Shown here piece after piece: positions 34,187 to 43,049 of a DNA stretch of 64,000 nucleotides (positions are counted from its first letter, which is position 1; each line of letters opens with the position of its first letter). Position numbers and translations under genes: made by a program. A model generated the notes under the pieces. That model made no database searches and was not told the DNA's origin. It worked only from the letters and a program-made list of their open reading frames with translations. Source of the DNA: CAHJXG01 sp965277495. Its GTDB lineage: Bacteria; Pseudomonadota; Alphaproteobacteria; Acetobacterales; Acetobacteraceae. The stretch spans positions 1,116,001-1,180,000 of the forward strand of contig OZ255824.1 of assembly GCA_965277495.1 (NCBI GenBank), given 5' to 3'.

Positions 34187-35629
34187 ATGGCCGTGAAGAC
34201 CTGGGACGGAACGACCGGTAGCTTCGACAGCGCAGCCGACTGGTCGCCGGTCGGCGTCCCCCAGCCCGGCGATTTCGCCATTATCAATGCGGGCACCGTG
34301 ACGGCGAGGGGCGGCCTGCTGCAAGGTCTCGACATCGAGGCGAACGGCCTTAACGGCGCGAGCGGCTCATTGGATCTCACCGACACCACTGTCGCGCCCG
34401 ACACGCAGATCACCTTCCTGGGAATAGGCGGCATCGCGGCCGGACAGGTCAACGACCAGGGCATCATCACCGCCAGGGGTCCAGTCAACCTGTTCACCTC
34501 GACCGGACCGACCGGTGTTGCCGGAGTGTTGCACAATACTGGGACGATCAATGTCGTCGACGGACCGGCGCTTTTCGTGGGACTTGGCCGTCCTCCGTTC
34601 GGATCGTTGGAGAATGACGGCGTCATCTCCGTTTGGAACTCATTGGCCCAGGCTCAAACCGTCAACCTGGCCTCGCTGAAGGGTGGCGCCGGTCTGGTCC
34701 AACTTTTTGCGGACACGCACGTCATTGCACCGCTGAACAGCGGCGGCCAGACCTTCCGCTTTATCGGCGGTGTCGGCAGTGCGTCCTCCTTGATGTTCAA
34801 CGAGGCAGGCAATTTTCAGGATCGCATCGCCGGTTTTGCAACACCGGATACCATCAGTCTGATTACCCAGCCCTTCACCAGCTACGCCTACGCCAGCACC
34901 GGCGCCGCCAGCGGCGTGCTCACGTTGTCGAACGGGGGGACGGCGTTGGCCAGCATCGCTTTCGACGGCATCTACCAGCAGTCCGACTTCACGCTGACGA
35001 CGACAACCACCGGGAACGTTAGCACCACGGCCATCACCACCACGTTTGCCCCGCCGGCGCAGGATATCGAGTTGCTGGACTCGGTTTTGGGCCTGGGCTC
35101 CCTCGACGCTGCCAGCGCCTATTCCGGACCGGTCATCGGCCTGGAGCGCCAATATATCTGGGCCGGCAACGACTCGGCCGGCATCGCCGCTTTGTCTAAG
35201 AACGTCTTTCTCAAAGGCGGCGCAGGCAACGACGCGCTGCAGGTAGCCGGTGGCAGCAACGTGCTGGACGGCGGCGGCGGATCGAACTTTCTGGCCGGCG
35301 CCACTGGGGCAGACGGAGGCAAAGACACGTTCTTCGTGGATGGCCGCGATGGCACGACCTGGAGCAGCATCCTCAATTTTCACCCGGGCGACGCGATGAC
35401 GCTGTTCGGCTTCCAGGCCGGGCAGAGCGCCTTTTCGTGGACCGCCTCGGACGGCGCCGCCGGCTTCCAGGGCGCCACGATCCATGCGGAACTGGGCGGC
35501 GCCGGCACTGGTACGGACGCATCGATAACCTTTGCGGGAATCAGCATCGCCGACGCGCAAAGCAAGTTCACCGTCTCGACCGGCACTACCGGCGGAGCCG
35601 GATACTTGTATGTGGCCTACGCCGCCTGA
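34187..35629 (+). CDS. RTX-like secreted beta-roll protein (paralogue 2)
   Basis: A 480-residue protein with the same design as the product of 27129-28637. The N-terminal module reads TWDGTTGSFDSAADWSPVGVPQPGD. The middle is strand-rich. The C-terminal module has GGAGNDALQVAGGSNVLDG, KDTFFVDGRDGTTWSSILNFHPGD and a YSGPV segment before it, all matched in the paralogue. It has no cysteine and no signal peptide, so type I export and calcium binding are the likely reading. No strong ribosome site is visible upstream. The 3' end overlaps the convergent ppx gene by 13 bases. Confidence 0.72.
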   Translation: MAVKTWDGTTGSFDSAADWSPVGVPQPGDFAIINAGTVTARGGLLQGLDIEANGLNGASGSLDLTDTTVAPDTQITFLGIGGIAAGQVNDQGIITARGPVNLFTSTGPTGVAGVLHNTGTINVVDGPALFVGLGRPPFGSLENDGVISVWNSLAQAQTVNLASLKGGAGLVQLFADTHVIAPLNSGGQTFRFIGGVGSASSLMFNEAGNFQDRIAGFATPDTISLITQPFTSYAYASTGAASGVLTLSNGGTALASIAFDGIYQQSDFTLTTTTTGNVSTTAITTTFAPPAQDIELLDSVLGLGSLDAASAYSGPVIGLERQYIWAGNDSAGIAALSKNVFLKGGAGNDALQVAGGSNVLDGGGGSNFLAGATGADGGKDTFFVDGRDGTTWSSILNFHPGDAMTLFGFQAGQSAFSWTASDGAAGFQGATIHAELGGAGTGTDASITFAGISIADAQSKFTVSTGTTGGAGYLYVAYAA

Positions 35630-37137
35630 TCCACCGCCAGGCCCATCGCCGCTGCCAGGCGCTCCAGCCGGCGCTGGATCGGGTCCCCGGCGAACACGCC
35701 GCTGCCCTCGGCCAGGCGCAGCGCGAGCCGGCCCGGCATGATGCGCAGGTTGGCGCCGGCCAGCAGCTCCGGCGTGCCCGCCGACAAGGTGTAGGCCAGG
35801 CGCAGCGCCGTCCCCAGCACCTCGGCCCGGCCCACCGCCGCCGGGTCCATCAAGGCGCGGGCGGTGGCAAGATAGGGCGCGTCCGTCTCCGCCTCGTAGC
35901 GCAGCGCCAAGGTCAAGGCCAGGAAGGCGCGGCTCGGATGGTCCATCGCCACGCCGGACTGCCGCAGCACACGGTAGAAGGCCTGCTCGGCGCGATAATC
36001 CGGATGGTCCTGGCTGCCGATATCGGACATCCAGCAGGCGGCGGCGCGCATTCGGGCCTGCGCCGCCGGCTCGTCCGGAAACAACGGCGCCGTCCAGTCC
36101 AGCAACGCCGGCGGCAGCCGGATGTCGCGGCCGTAACGGGCGGCGATCTCCTGGCCCAGCGCCACGACCGGATCCGCCGCGCGCACCTCCGGCGAAACCT
36201 GCTGCATGAACCAGCCCTCGCGAATGCCGTTCGCGCTGAACACGATGCGGCGCGCCCCGGTCTGGCGCAGCAGGCGGCGCAGCACCGTCGCGGCGAACGG
36301 CAAGTCCTCGACCCGGCGGCGCGGCGCACCGGGCAAGCGCTCCAGCGTACGGCGGGGGCTGGCCAGCATCAGCGCCGCCAAATCACGCCCGGCATCCCGG
36401 GTGATCGTGTAGTGGTGCACGATGTGCAACGGGTAATTCGTCAGGAACATCTGCACCCGGGCCAGCGCACGCCATGCGCCGCCAACCAAATACAGGTCAC
36501 GCTCGGCGCCCTCCGCCAGCCAGGGCACCGCGCCGAGATCGGCGTCGGCGATCGTGCGGGCGCGGGCCAGGTCGTTCTCCGCCCGGTCGGACAGGCGGAT
36601 CACGCCCAACCCCAGGCTCGCCGCACGCGGCACGGCGCCAGCGCCCACCCGCACGACCTCGAGCGAGCCGCCGCCGATGTCGGCCAGGATGCCGTCGGCC
36701 TCCGGAATGCCGCACAGCACGCCGGCGCAGGACATCGCGGCCTCCTGCGCGCCCGACAGCACGCGGATGGGCACGCCGGGCATGCGCGCTTCCAGGGCGG
36801 CGACGAACTCCGGGCCGTTGGTGGCGTCGCGCACGGCGGCGGTGGCCAGCACCTCGAACGGATCGGCGCCCATGGCGCGGGCGATGGCGTTGTAGCGGGT
36901 CATGACGCGCAAGCCCTGCACGACCCCGGCCTCGTTCAGCCGCCCGGTCGTCGCCAGGCCGCGGCCGAGGCGCAGCACGGCCTTTTCGTTGAAGATCGCG
37001 ATGGGGTTGCGCCCACGGCCCTCGAACACCACCAGGCGCACCGAGTTGGAGCCGAGGTCGACGATAGCGCAGCGAGGTGCGTGTGACAGCGGCTTAATCC
37101 TGGCTGACGCGGTCGGGGCGGCGGATCGCCTGCGCAT
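35617..37137 (-). CDS. ppx: Ppx/GppA exopolyphosphatase family protein
   Basis: A 506-residue ASKHA-fold phosphatase. The phosphate-1 loop is AIVDLGSNSVRLVVFEG, the second loop is DIGGGSLEVV and a C-terminal helical extension is present, as in long Ppx proteins. It removes terminal phosphates from polyphosphate and/or pppGpp. The ATG at 37137 lies 44 bases inside the ppk reading frame, a tight overlap that couples synthesis of polyphosphate with its breakdown. Convergent with the second RTX-like gene. Confidence 0.92.
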   Translation of the reverse strand: MRRRSAAPTASARIKPLSHAPRCAIVDLGSNSVRLVVFEGRGRNPIAIFNEKAVLRLGRGLATTGRLNEAGVVQGLRVMTRYNAIARAMGADPFEVLATAAVRDATNGPEFVAALEARMPGVPIRVLSGAQEAAMSCAGVLCGIPEADGILADIGGGSLEVVRVGAGAVPRAASLGLGVIRLSDRAENDLARARTIADADLGAVPWLAEGAERDLYLVGGAWRALARVQMFLTNYPLHIVHHYTITRDAGRDLAALMLASPRRTLERLPGAPRRRVEDLPFAATVLRRLLRQTGARRIVFSANGIREGWFMQQVSPEVRAADPVVALGQEIAARYGRDIRLPPALLDWTAPLFPDEPAAQARMRAAACWMSDIGSQDHPDYRAEQAFYRVLRQSGVAMDHPSRAFLALTLALRYEAETDAPYLATARALMDPAAVGRAEVLGTALRLAYTLSAGTPELLAGANLRIMPGRLALRLAEGSGVFAGDPIQRRLERLAAAMGLAVDQAA

Positions 37138-39322
37138 GGGCCGAGAGCGCGCCGCCGTGCAGTGCGGAGCCGCGTCCGGACAGCGACGGGTTGGTCATGA
37201 AATAATCATGCGCCGACACCGGGCGCGGCCCGTCCGCCACCCGCCGCCACGTGCCATCGGCGCCCAGCTCCCAGGATTGCAGCGTGTCGCGCAGGTTCAC
37301 CACCATGATCTGGTCCAGCACCTGCGCATGGACGGTGCGGTTGTGGATCGGCACCAGCGTCTCGACCCGCCATTCCATGTTGCGGGCCATCCAGTCGGCG
37401 CTGCTGATGAACACCTTGGCGTGGCGGCTTGGCAGGCGATGGCCGTTGCCGAACGCGTAGATGCGGCTGTGCTCCAGGAAGCGTCCGACGATGCTCTTGA
37501 CCCGGATGTTCTCCGACAATCCGGGCACGCCGGGCCGCAGGCAGCAGATGCCGCGGATGACGCACATGACCTGCACCCCGGCGCGGGACGCGGCATACAG
37601 CCGGTCGATCAGCCGGTCGTCGACCAGGCTGTTCATCTTCAGCCAGATCTGCGCCGGCTGCCCGGCGGCGGCGGCGGCCATCTCCGCATCGATCAGCGCC
37701 ATCAGCGTGCTGCGGGTGGTCAATGGGCTGAACGCCAGGCTGTCCATGCGCTCGGGCTGGGCATAGCCGGTCATGTAGTTGAACAGCCGCGCGCTGTCCC
37801 GCGTCAGGTCCGGGTCGCAGGTGAAGAAACTGAGGTCGGTGTAGATGCGCGCCGTGATCGGGTGGTAGTTGCCGGTGCCGAAATGCGCATACGACCGCAT
37901 CGTGCCGCCCTCGCGCCGCACCACCAGCGACAGCTTGGCGTGGGTTTTCAGCTCCATGAACCCGTAGACGACCTGGACGCCGGCGGCCTCCATGGTGCGG
38001 GCCAGGCGGATGTTGGCCTCCTCGTCGAACCGGGCGCGCAGCTCGATCAGCGCCGTCACCGATTTGCCGGCCTCCGCCGCCTCGATCAACGCCTTGACGA
38101 TGGGGCTGTCGCGGCTGGTGCGATACAGCGTCTGTTTCACCGCGACCACGCTGGGGTCGGCCGCCGCCTGGCGCAGGAACTGCACCACGACGTCGAAGCT
38201 CTCGAACGGATGATGGACGATAATGTCCTTGGCGCGTATGGCGGCGAAGCAGTCGCCGGCGAAGTCGCGGATGCGCTCGGGAAAACGCGGCGTGTAGGGC
38301 GGGAACAGCAGGTCCGGGCGGTCGTCCACGATCATCTGCTTGAGGTCGGCGGCGCCCAGGATGCCCTGCTGGATCACCACCTCGTCGCCGGGGATCTCGT
38401 GGTCGTCCACGTCCAGCTCGTCGATCACCAATGCGCGCAGGTCGTCCGGCATGCCGGCATCGACCGAAAGGTGAATCGCGACACCCCGGCGCCGGCGTTT
38501 CAGCGCGGTTTCGTAGGACCGCACCAGGTCTTCGGCCTCCTCCTCGAACTCGACGCCGGTGTCGCGGATCAGGCGGAACAGGCCCTGCCCCACCGCGCGG
38601 AAACCAGGGAACAGCCGGCCGAGGAACAGGCCGACCAGATCCTCCAGCAGCACGAAACGGATGGAGTCGCCCGGCGCATGCGCCGGCAGCCGGACGAAGC
38701 GCTCGATCAGCGCCGGCAACGGGATCAGCGCGTCCATGATGTGCTGGTCCTCGTCGCGGCGCAGCTTCAGCACCATGACCAGGCCCATGTTGGGGATGAA
38801 CGGGAACGGATGCGCCGGGTCGATGGCGAGCGGGGTCAGCACGGGGAACACGCGGTCCATGAACCACACTTCGAGCCACTCGCGGTCCGCCGGCGTCAAT
38901 GCGGCGGTCTCGCACAGCTCGATCCCGGCCTCGCGCAGTTGGCCGCGCAGGTCGAGCCACGCCTCCTGCTGCATCTGCATCAGCGCCCTGGCCCGCGGCT
39001 GGATTTCGGCCAATTGCTGCGCCGCGGTCCGTCCGTCCGGGCTGATGGCGGCGACCCCGGCCTTTGCCTGGCCGATCAACCCGGCCACGCGGACCGAGAA
39101 GAACTCGTCGAGGTTCGACGCGCTGATTGAAATGAAGCGCAGGCGTTCCAGCAGCGGGTGCCGGTGGTTCTCCGCCTCCTCGACCACGCGGTGGTTGAAA
39201 TCGAGCCAACTCAACTCACGGTTGATGAAACGGTTGGGGCTGTCGCCTGCAATCTCCGGAGCGGTGGGCGGGACAGGTCCCGGGGCGATCTTGAGCCTGG
39301 GAAGCGTGCTGATCTTATTCAT
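37094..39322 (-). CDS. ppk: Polyphosphate kinase 1
   Basis: A 742-residue PPK1 of usual length. The N-terminal domain begins RFINRELSWLDFNHRVVEEA and contains ISASNLDEFFSVRVAGL. The catalytic histidine region lies in the motifs around VYGFMELKTHAKLSLVVRRE, and a phospholipase-D-like second site is present near HAKVFISSADWM. It makes long-chain polyphosphate from ATP at the membrane. A perfect 19-bp inverted repeat sits 10 bases before the start codon in its leader, unusual for this gene. It overlaps ppx downstream. Confidence 0.95.
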   Translation of the reverse strand: MNKISTLPRLKIAPGPVPPTAPEIAGDSPNRFINRELSWLDFNHRVVEEAENHRHPLLERLRFISISASNLDEFFSVRVAGLIGQAKAGVAAISPDGRTAAQQLAEIQPRARALMQMQQEAWLDLRGQLREAGIELCETAALTPADREWLEVWFMDRVFPVLTPLAIDPAHPFPFIPNMGLVMVLKLRRDEDQHIMDALIPLPALIERFVRLPAHAPGDSIRFVLLEDLVGLFLGRLFPGFRAVGQGLFRLIRDTGVEFEEEAEDLVRSYETALKRRRRGVAIHLSVDAGMPDDLRALVIDELDVDDHEIPGDEVVIQQGILGAADLKQMIVDDRPDLLFPPYTPRFPERIRDFAGDCFAAIRAKDIIVHHPFESFDVVVQFLRQAAADPSVVAVKQTLYRTSRDSPIVKALIEAAEAGKSVTALIELRARFDEEANIRLARTMEAAGVQVVYGFMELKTHAKLSLVVRREGGTMRSYAHFGTGNYHPITARIYTDLSFFTCDPDLTRDSARLFNYMTGYAQPERMDSLAFSPLTTRSTLMALIDAEMAAAAAGQPAQIWLKMNSLVDDRLIDRLYAASRAGVQVMCVIRGICCLRPGVPGLSENIRVKSIVGRFLEHSRIYAFGNGHRLPSRHAKVFISSADWMARNMEWRVETLVPIHNRTVHAQVLDQIMVVNLRDTLQSWELGADGTWRRVADGPRPVSAHDYFMTNPSLSGRGSALHGGALSAHAQAIRRPDRVSQD

Positions 39323-39331
39323 GCTGGCATC

Positions 39332-39379
39332 CTAGTGCTCTGACGCAGACGGAGGAAGCAGTCTGCGTCAGAGCACTAG
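39332..39379. repeat. Perfect 19-bp inverted repeat in the ppk leader
   Basis: CTAGTGCTCTGACGCAGAC (39332-39350) and its exact reverse complement (39361-39379) flank a 10-base loop GGAGGAAGCA. In the ppk sense the stem ends directly beside the presumed ribosome site and the loop reads TGCTTCCTCC, which resembles anti-Shine-Dalgarno sequence. On the plus strand it is followed by a short T-rich stretch. It could be a regulatory hairpin, a terminator or the footprint of a tiny palindromic mobile element. Confidence 0.8.
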
Positions 39380-39436
39380 CTTTGTTTGGTGGACTGATTC
39401 AGCCAACGCCATGTAGCAGGCGTCGGCATCAGGCCA

Positions 39437-40162
39437 CTAGAACAGCGCAGGGTGGGGCGGCGAGACATCCGCAGGCTCCGCATCGGAAATTTCATGCATC
39501 AGGGATTGCAGGGTTTGCGCGGCCATTGCCCGGGTCACGCCGCGGCCAGCGGCGAGTGCCGCCCGGTCCAGCCGCGCCGCCGCCTCGCGCAGCGCCGCCG
39601 GTTCGCGCGGCAGCACGGCCAGCAGCCAATCCTGCACCGCGCCGGGCACGAGCAACTGCCGGTCGGACAGCAGGCGCGCGAGCAGCGTGCGCAGGAACTC
39701 GTCATCGGCGCCGCCGAGCGGCACGGCGAGGGTGGCGCGCAGCCGGCTGGCGAGGTCCGGCAGCCGGGTGGGCCAGCGCGCCGGCGGGGTGCGCGCCCCC
39801 AGCAGGACGGAATGGCGGGCCTCCTGCGCGGCATTCAGCACATGCAGCAGGCTGGTTTCCGACGGCGCGAGGTCGGCGTCATCGATCGCCAGCGGCCCCG
39901 GCGGCCAGTCACCGCCCAATACTCCGTCGCGGAGCATCGTCCCGCTTATTAGGTTAGCGCCGGCGCGGGTGGACCAGATGTGCAGCAGATGCGTCTTGCC
40001 GGACCCGGGGCCGCCCCAGAGCGCCAGGCGCTGCCCGGGCCAATCGGCGCTGCGGGCCAGCCATGCCAGCGCCGGCCGGGTGGCGGCACTGGGCAGGAAG
40101 TCGGCTTCGGTCAGGCGCGGGACGTGCACGAACGGCAGCGCCAGTTGGCGGTTGGCGGTCAA
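39437..40162 (-). CDS. DnaA/Hda-like AAA+ protein (HdaA type)
   Basis: A 241-residue protein with the short N-terminal clamp-binding-like peptide RQLALPF, then an AAA+ core: Walker A in WGGPGSGKTH (49-58), Walker B in LAIDDAD (91-97). It lacks the DnaA DNA-binding domain, as Hda/HdaA proteins do. Hda works with the sliding clamp to trigger DnaA-ATP hydrolysis and limit re-initiation. The TTG start at 40162 overlaps the perM stop as TTGA; no better start exists and the resulting N-terminus matches the family. Confidence 0.85.
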   Translation of the reverse strand: MTANRQLALPFVHVPRLTEADFLPSAATRPALAWLARSADWPGQRLALWGGPGSGKTHLLHIWSTRAGANLISGTMLRDGVLGGDWPPGPLAIDDADLAPSETSLLHVLNAAQEARHSVLLGARTPPARWPTRLPDLASRLRATLAVPLGGADDEFLRTLLARLLSDRQLLVPGAVQDWLLAVLPREPAALREAAARLDRAALAAGRGVTRAMAAQTLQSLMHEISDAEPADVSPPHPALF

Positions 40163-41301
40163 GCCGGGGGGTCGAGATACAGCGGACTCTGCAAATAGCG
40201 CCGCAGCCAGAAACGCAGCAGCACGCCGATGGCGGCGGTGACCGGCACCGCCAGCAGCACGCCCAGGAACCCGAACGCGGCGCCGCCAGCGAACAGCGCG
40301 AAGATGACCCAGACTGCGTGCAGTTCCACCCGGTCGCCGAGGAAGCGCGGGTAGATCACGTAGCCCTCCAGAATCTGCCCGGCGATGAACACCCCGGCGA
40401 CCGTCGCCACCCCGGTCCAGGTCGGGAACTGCGCGAACGCCAGGCCGATGCTGGCGACCCCGCCGGTGATGCTGCCGACATAGGGGATGAACGACAGCAG
40501 CCCGGCCGAGATGCCGACGATCAGCCCAAGGTCGAGCCCGACCGCCGACAGCGCCATCGCATAGAACATCGCCAGCACTAGGCAGCACAGCGCCTGGCCG
40601 CGCAGCCACGCCGACAGGATGCGGTCGACCTCCCGCGCCTGCGCCCGCAGCACTCCGGCATAGCGGCGGGGCAGCCAGCTATCGACCCGGGCCACCGCAC
40701 GGCGCCAGTCGCGCAGCAGATAGAACGCGACCACGGGCGTGACGACCACCAGCGACAGCACGTTGAACAGCGCGAAGCCGCCGCCGACGATCCGGCTGAG
40801 CGCCGCCGCAAGGAAGGCCAGCATCGCGCCGGCCTGCCCGCCCACGAGGTCGCGCAGCTTCTCGTCCACGTAATCAGATCCCAGGCGTTCCTGCAGGTGG
40901 GCGATGACCTCGCCGGCCCAGAGCCGCACGGAATACACGTAGCTCGGCACCCGGCTGATCAGAATGCCGACCTGCGCCACCAGCAGCGGATACAGCAGCA
41001 GCGCGAACAGCAGCGTGGCCGTGACCAGCGTCACGACCAGCAGCAGCGCCGCCAGGCCGCGCGGCATCCCGGCGCGCGTCAGCCGCGTCGTGGGCGGGTC
41101 GAGGAAGTAGGCGATGCCCGCCGCCGCCACGAACGGCAGCAGAATCGACGCGAACAGATACAGCATCGCCGCGAGCACGAGCGCGAGCCCGGCCAGCAGC
41201 CCGATCCGCTGCGCCCTGGTGGCGTGCGGCAGCGGGATGCGCTGTGGCTCCGGCGCAGGCGGGGACGGGGAATCGGGCCGGGGCAGGTCCAATGCTTTCA
41301 T
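40159..41301 (-). CDS. AI-2E/PerM family membrane permease
   Basis: A 380-residue inner-membrane protein with about eight hydrophobic helices in two groups separated by a soluble stretch (about residues 115-180). The late segment GISAGLLSFIPYVGSITGG, with the conserved PYVG, is the hallmark of the AI-2E transporter (UPF0118, PerM/YdiK) family. The ATG at 41301 is favoured over GTG 41307 because GAAGG then lies seven bases upstream. Its stop overlaps the start of the hda-like gene, the gene order often seen in alphaproteobacteria. The transported solute is not known. Confidence 0.88.
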   Translation of the reverse strand: MKALDLPRPDSPSPPAPEPQRIPLPHATRAQRIGLLAGLALVLAAMLYLFASILLPFVAAAGIAYFLDPPTTRLTRAGMPRGLAALLLVVTLVTATLLFALLLYPLLVAQVGILISRVPSYVYSVRLWAGEVIAHLQERLGSDYVDEKLRDLVGGQAGAMLAFLAAALSRIVGGGFALFNVLSLVVVTPVVAFYLLRDWRRAVARVDSWLPRRYAGVLRAQAREVDRILSAWLRGQALCCLVLAMFYAMALSAVGLDLGLIVGISAGLLSFIPYVGSITGGVASIGLAFAQFPTWTGVATVAGVFIAGQILEGYVIYPRFLGDRVELHAVWVIFALFAGGAAFGFLGVLLAVPVTAAIGVLLRFWLRRYLQSPLYLDPPA

Positions 41302-41325
41302 CGCCACGCCTTCATAGCCGGGCCC

Positions 41326-41934
41326 TCATCGTTGGCGTGCCGCTTTCCATACATAAGCCGCGCCGGACACGAGCGTCGTAGCGGCCACCGTCCAGATCAG
41401 CAGCACGCGCAGCCACGGCGCCTGCAGCCCGAACCCTTCGAGGAACAATACCACGCCGACCAGCAGGAGTTGGAGCGCCGTATTGAATTTCGAGAACAGC
41501 ATCGGCTTGATGCGCACCGGCATGGCGAGCAGCCACATCACCAGGATGCCGCCGACGATCACCAGGTCGCGGAACACCACGAGGATGGCGAGCCAGTCCG
41601 GCAGCACCCGTATGGCGGCGAGCGTCACGAACATGCAGACCAGCAGCGCCTTGTCCGCCACCGGGTCCAGCATGGCGCCGAGCGCACTGCCGCCGCGCCG
41701 CCGGGCGAGCCAGCCGTCGACCGCGTCCGACACGCCCGCCAGCGCGAACAGGCCGAAGGCGAGCGCCGTCTGCTGCCGCAGCACCAGCCACACCGCGAGC
41801 GGCACGGCGCATAGCCGGCCGAAGGTGATGATGTTCGGCAGGTTCAGGACATCGTGCGTGCCGCGCATGGGTGCCGCACCATCATGCGCGCCGCGCACAA
41901 GCGTATGGTCGATGGCTCTGTCCGGACCCGTCAT
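41326..41934 (-). CDS. CDP-alcohol phosphatidyltransferase (PgsA-like)
   Basis: A 202-residue membrane enzyme with the complete CDP-alcohol phosphotransferase motif, D70-x2-D73-G-x2-A-R...G86-x3-D90-x3-D94, preceded by LNLPNIITFGR. Such enzymes make phosphatidylglycerol phosphate or related lipids from CDP-diacylglycerol. An internal ATG at 41868 is a possible shorter start. It is divergent from purM and 24 bases upstream of perM, probably co-transcribed with perM and the hda-like gene. Confidence 0.88.
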   Translation of the reverse strand: MTGPDRAIDHTLVRGAHDGAAPMRGTHDVLNLPNIITFGRLCAVPLAVWLVLRQQTALAFGLFALAGVSDAVDGWLARRRGGSALGAMLDPVADKALLVCMFVTLAAIRVLPDWLAILVVFRDLVIVGGILVMWLLAMPVRIKPMLFSKFNTALQLLLVGVVLFLEGFGLQAPWLRVLLIWTVAATTLVSGAAYVWKAARQR

Positions 41935-41981
41935 CCCCGGCTATTACCGCATCCGCAACGCGCCGTCACAGGACCACTGCC

Positions 41982-43049
41982 ATGACCGAGACCCCTTCCC
42001 GCAACGGCGTTACATACCGCGACGCCGGTGTCGACATTGCGGCGGGCGACGCGCTGGTGGACCGGATCAAGCCGCTGGCCCGCGCCACGTCGCGCGCCGG
42101 CGTCATGGGGTCGTTGGGCGGGTTCGGGGCGCTGTTCGACCTGCGCGCCGCCGGGTTCCGCGACCCGGTGCTGGTCAGCACCACGGACGGGGTCGGCACC
42201 AAGCTCAAGATCGCCATCGTCACCGGACGCCACGACACCGTGGGCATCGACTTGGTGGCGATGTGCGTCAACGACCTGGTCGTGCAGGGGGCCGAGCCGC
42301 TGTTCTTCCTCGATTATTTCGCCACCGGCGCGCTGTCGGTCGACCAGGCGGCCCGTGTGGTCGCAGGGATCGCCGAGGGCTGCCAACAGGCCGGCTGCGC
42401 CCTGGTCGGTGGCGAGACCGCGGAGATGCCGGGCCTGTATGCCGCCGGGGACTACGACCTGGCCGGGTTCAGCGTAGGGGCGGCGGAACGGGACGCGCTG
42501 CTGCCGGCGGGCGTCATGGTTGGCGACGCCGTGCTGGGCCTCGCCAGCAGCGGCGTGCACAGCAACGGGTTCTCCCTCGTGCGCCGCATCGTCGAGGTCG
42601 GTGGCCTCGGCTGGGACGCTGCGGCACCCTGGGCGCCAGACGAGACGCTGGGCGAGGCGCTGATGCGTCCAACGCGGATCTATGTGAAGCCCATGCTGGC
42701 GCTGCATCGCGCCGGGCTGCTGCGGGCGGCGGCGCACATCACCGGCGGCGGCCTGCCCGGCAACGTGCCGCGCATGTTGCCCGATGGCGTCTGCGCCGTG
42801 CTCGACGCGGGCGGCTGGCCGCTGCCCCCGGTGTTCCGCTGGCTGGCGCGCTCCGGCGGGGTCGCGGCGGACGAGATGCTGCGGGTGTTCAACTGCGGCG
42901 TCGGCATGGCGCTGGTGGTGAGCGACGCCGCCGCCGCCATGGCGCTGCTCGCCGAGCATGGGGAGGCGGCGTTCCCGATCGGCCGGATCGAGGCCGGCGA
43001 CGGCGCCGCCGCTGCGACGGTGCGCACCCCCGCCGATTGGCTGGCGTGA
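41982..43049 (+). CDS. purM: Phosphoribosylformylglycinamidine cyclo-ligase (AIR synthetase)
   Basis: A 355-residue enzyme of normal PurM length, beginning TYRDAGVDIAAGDALVDRIK and containing the ATP/Mg motif STTDGVGTKLKIA, the GGETAEMPG loop and HITGGGLPGNVPRMLP. It closes FGAM to AIR in purine synthesis. The stop codon overlaps the GTG start of purN (GTGA at 43046-43049), so the consecutive steps are coupled. Divergent from pgsA. Confidence 0.96.
   Translation: MTETPSRNGVTYRDAGVDIAAGDALVDRIKPLARATSRAGVMGSLGGFGALFDLRAAGFRDPVLVSTTDGVGTKLKIAIVTGRHDTVGIDLVAMCVNDLVVQGAEPLFFLDYFATGALSVDQAARVVAGIAEGCQQAGCALVGGETAEMPGLYAAGDYDLAGFSVGAAERDALLPAGVMVGDAVLGLASSGVHSNGFSLVRRIVEVGGLGWDAAAPWAPDETLGEALMRPTRIYVKPMLALHRAGLLRAAAHITGGGLPGNVPRMLPDGVCAVLDAGGWPLPPVFRWLARSGGVAADEMLRVFNCGVGMALVVSDAAAAMALLAEHGEAAFPIGRIEAGDGAAAATVRTPADWLA

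Noticed and set aside
36902..39130. 742-codon open frame on the plus strand
   Set aside because: Antisense to ppk and ppx, which have clear motifs; the translation is His/Arg/Gln-rich shadow sequence.
41483..43045. Long N-terminal extension of the purN frame
   Set aside because: Overlaps pgsA antisense and purM in another phase; PurN homology begins exactly at the GTG at 43046.
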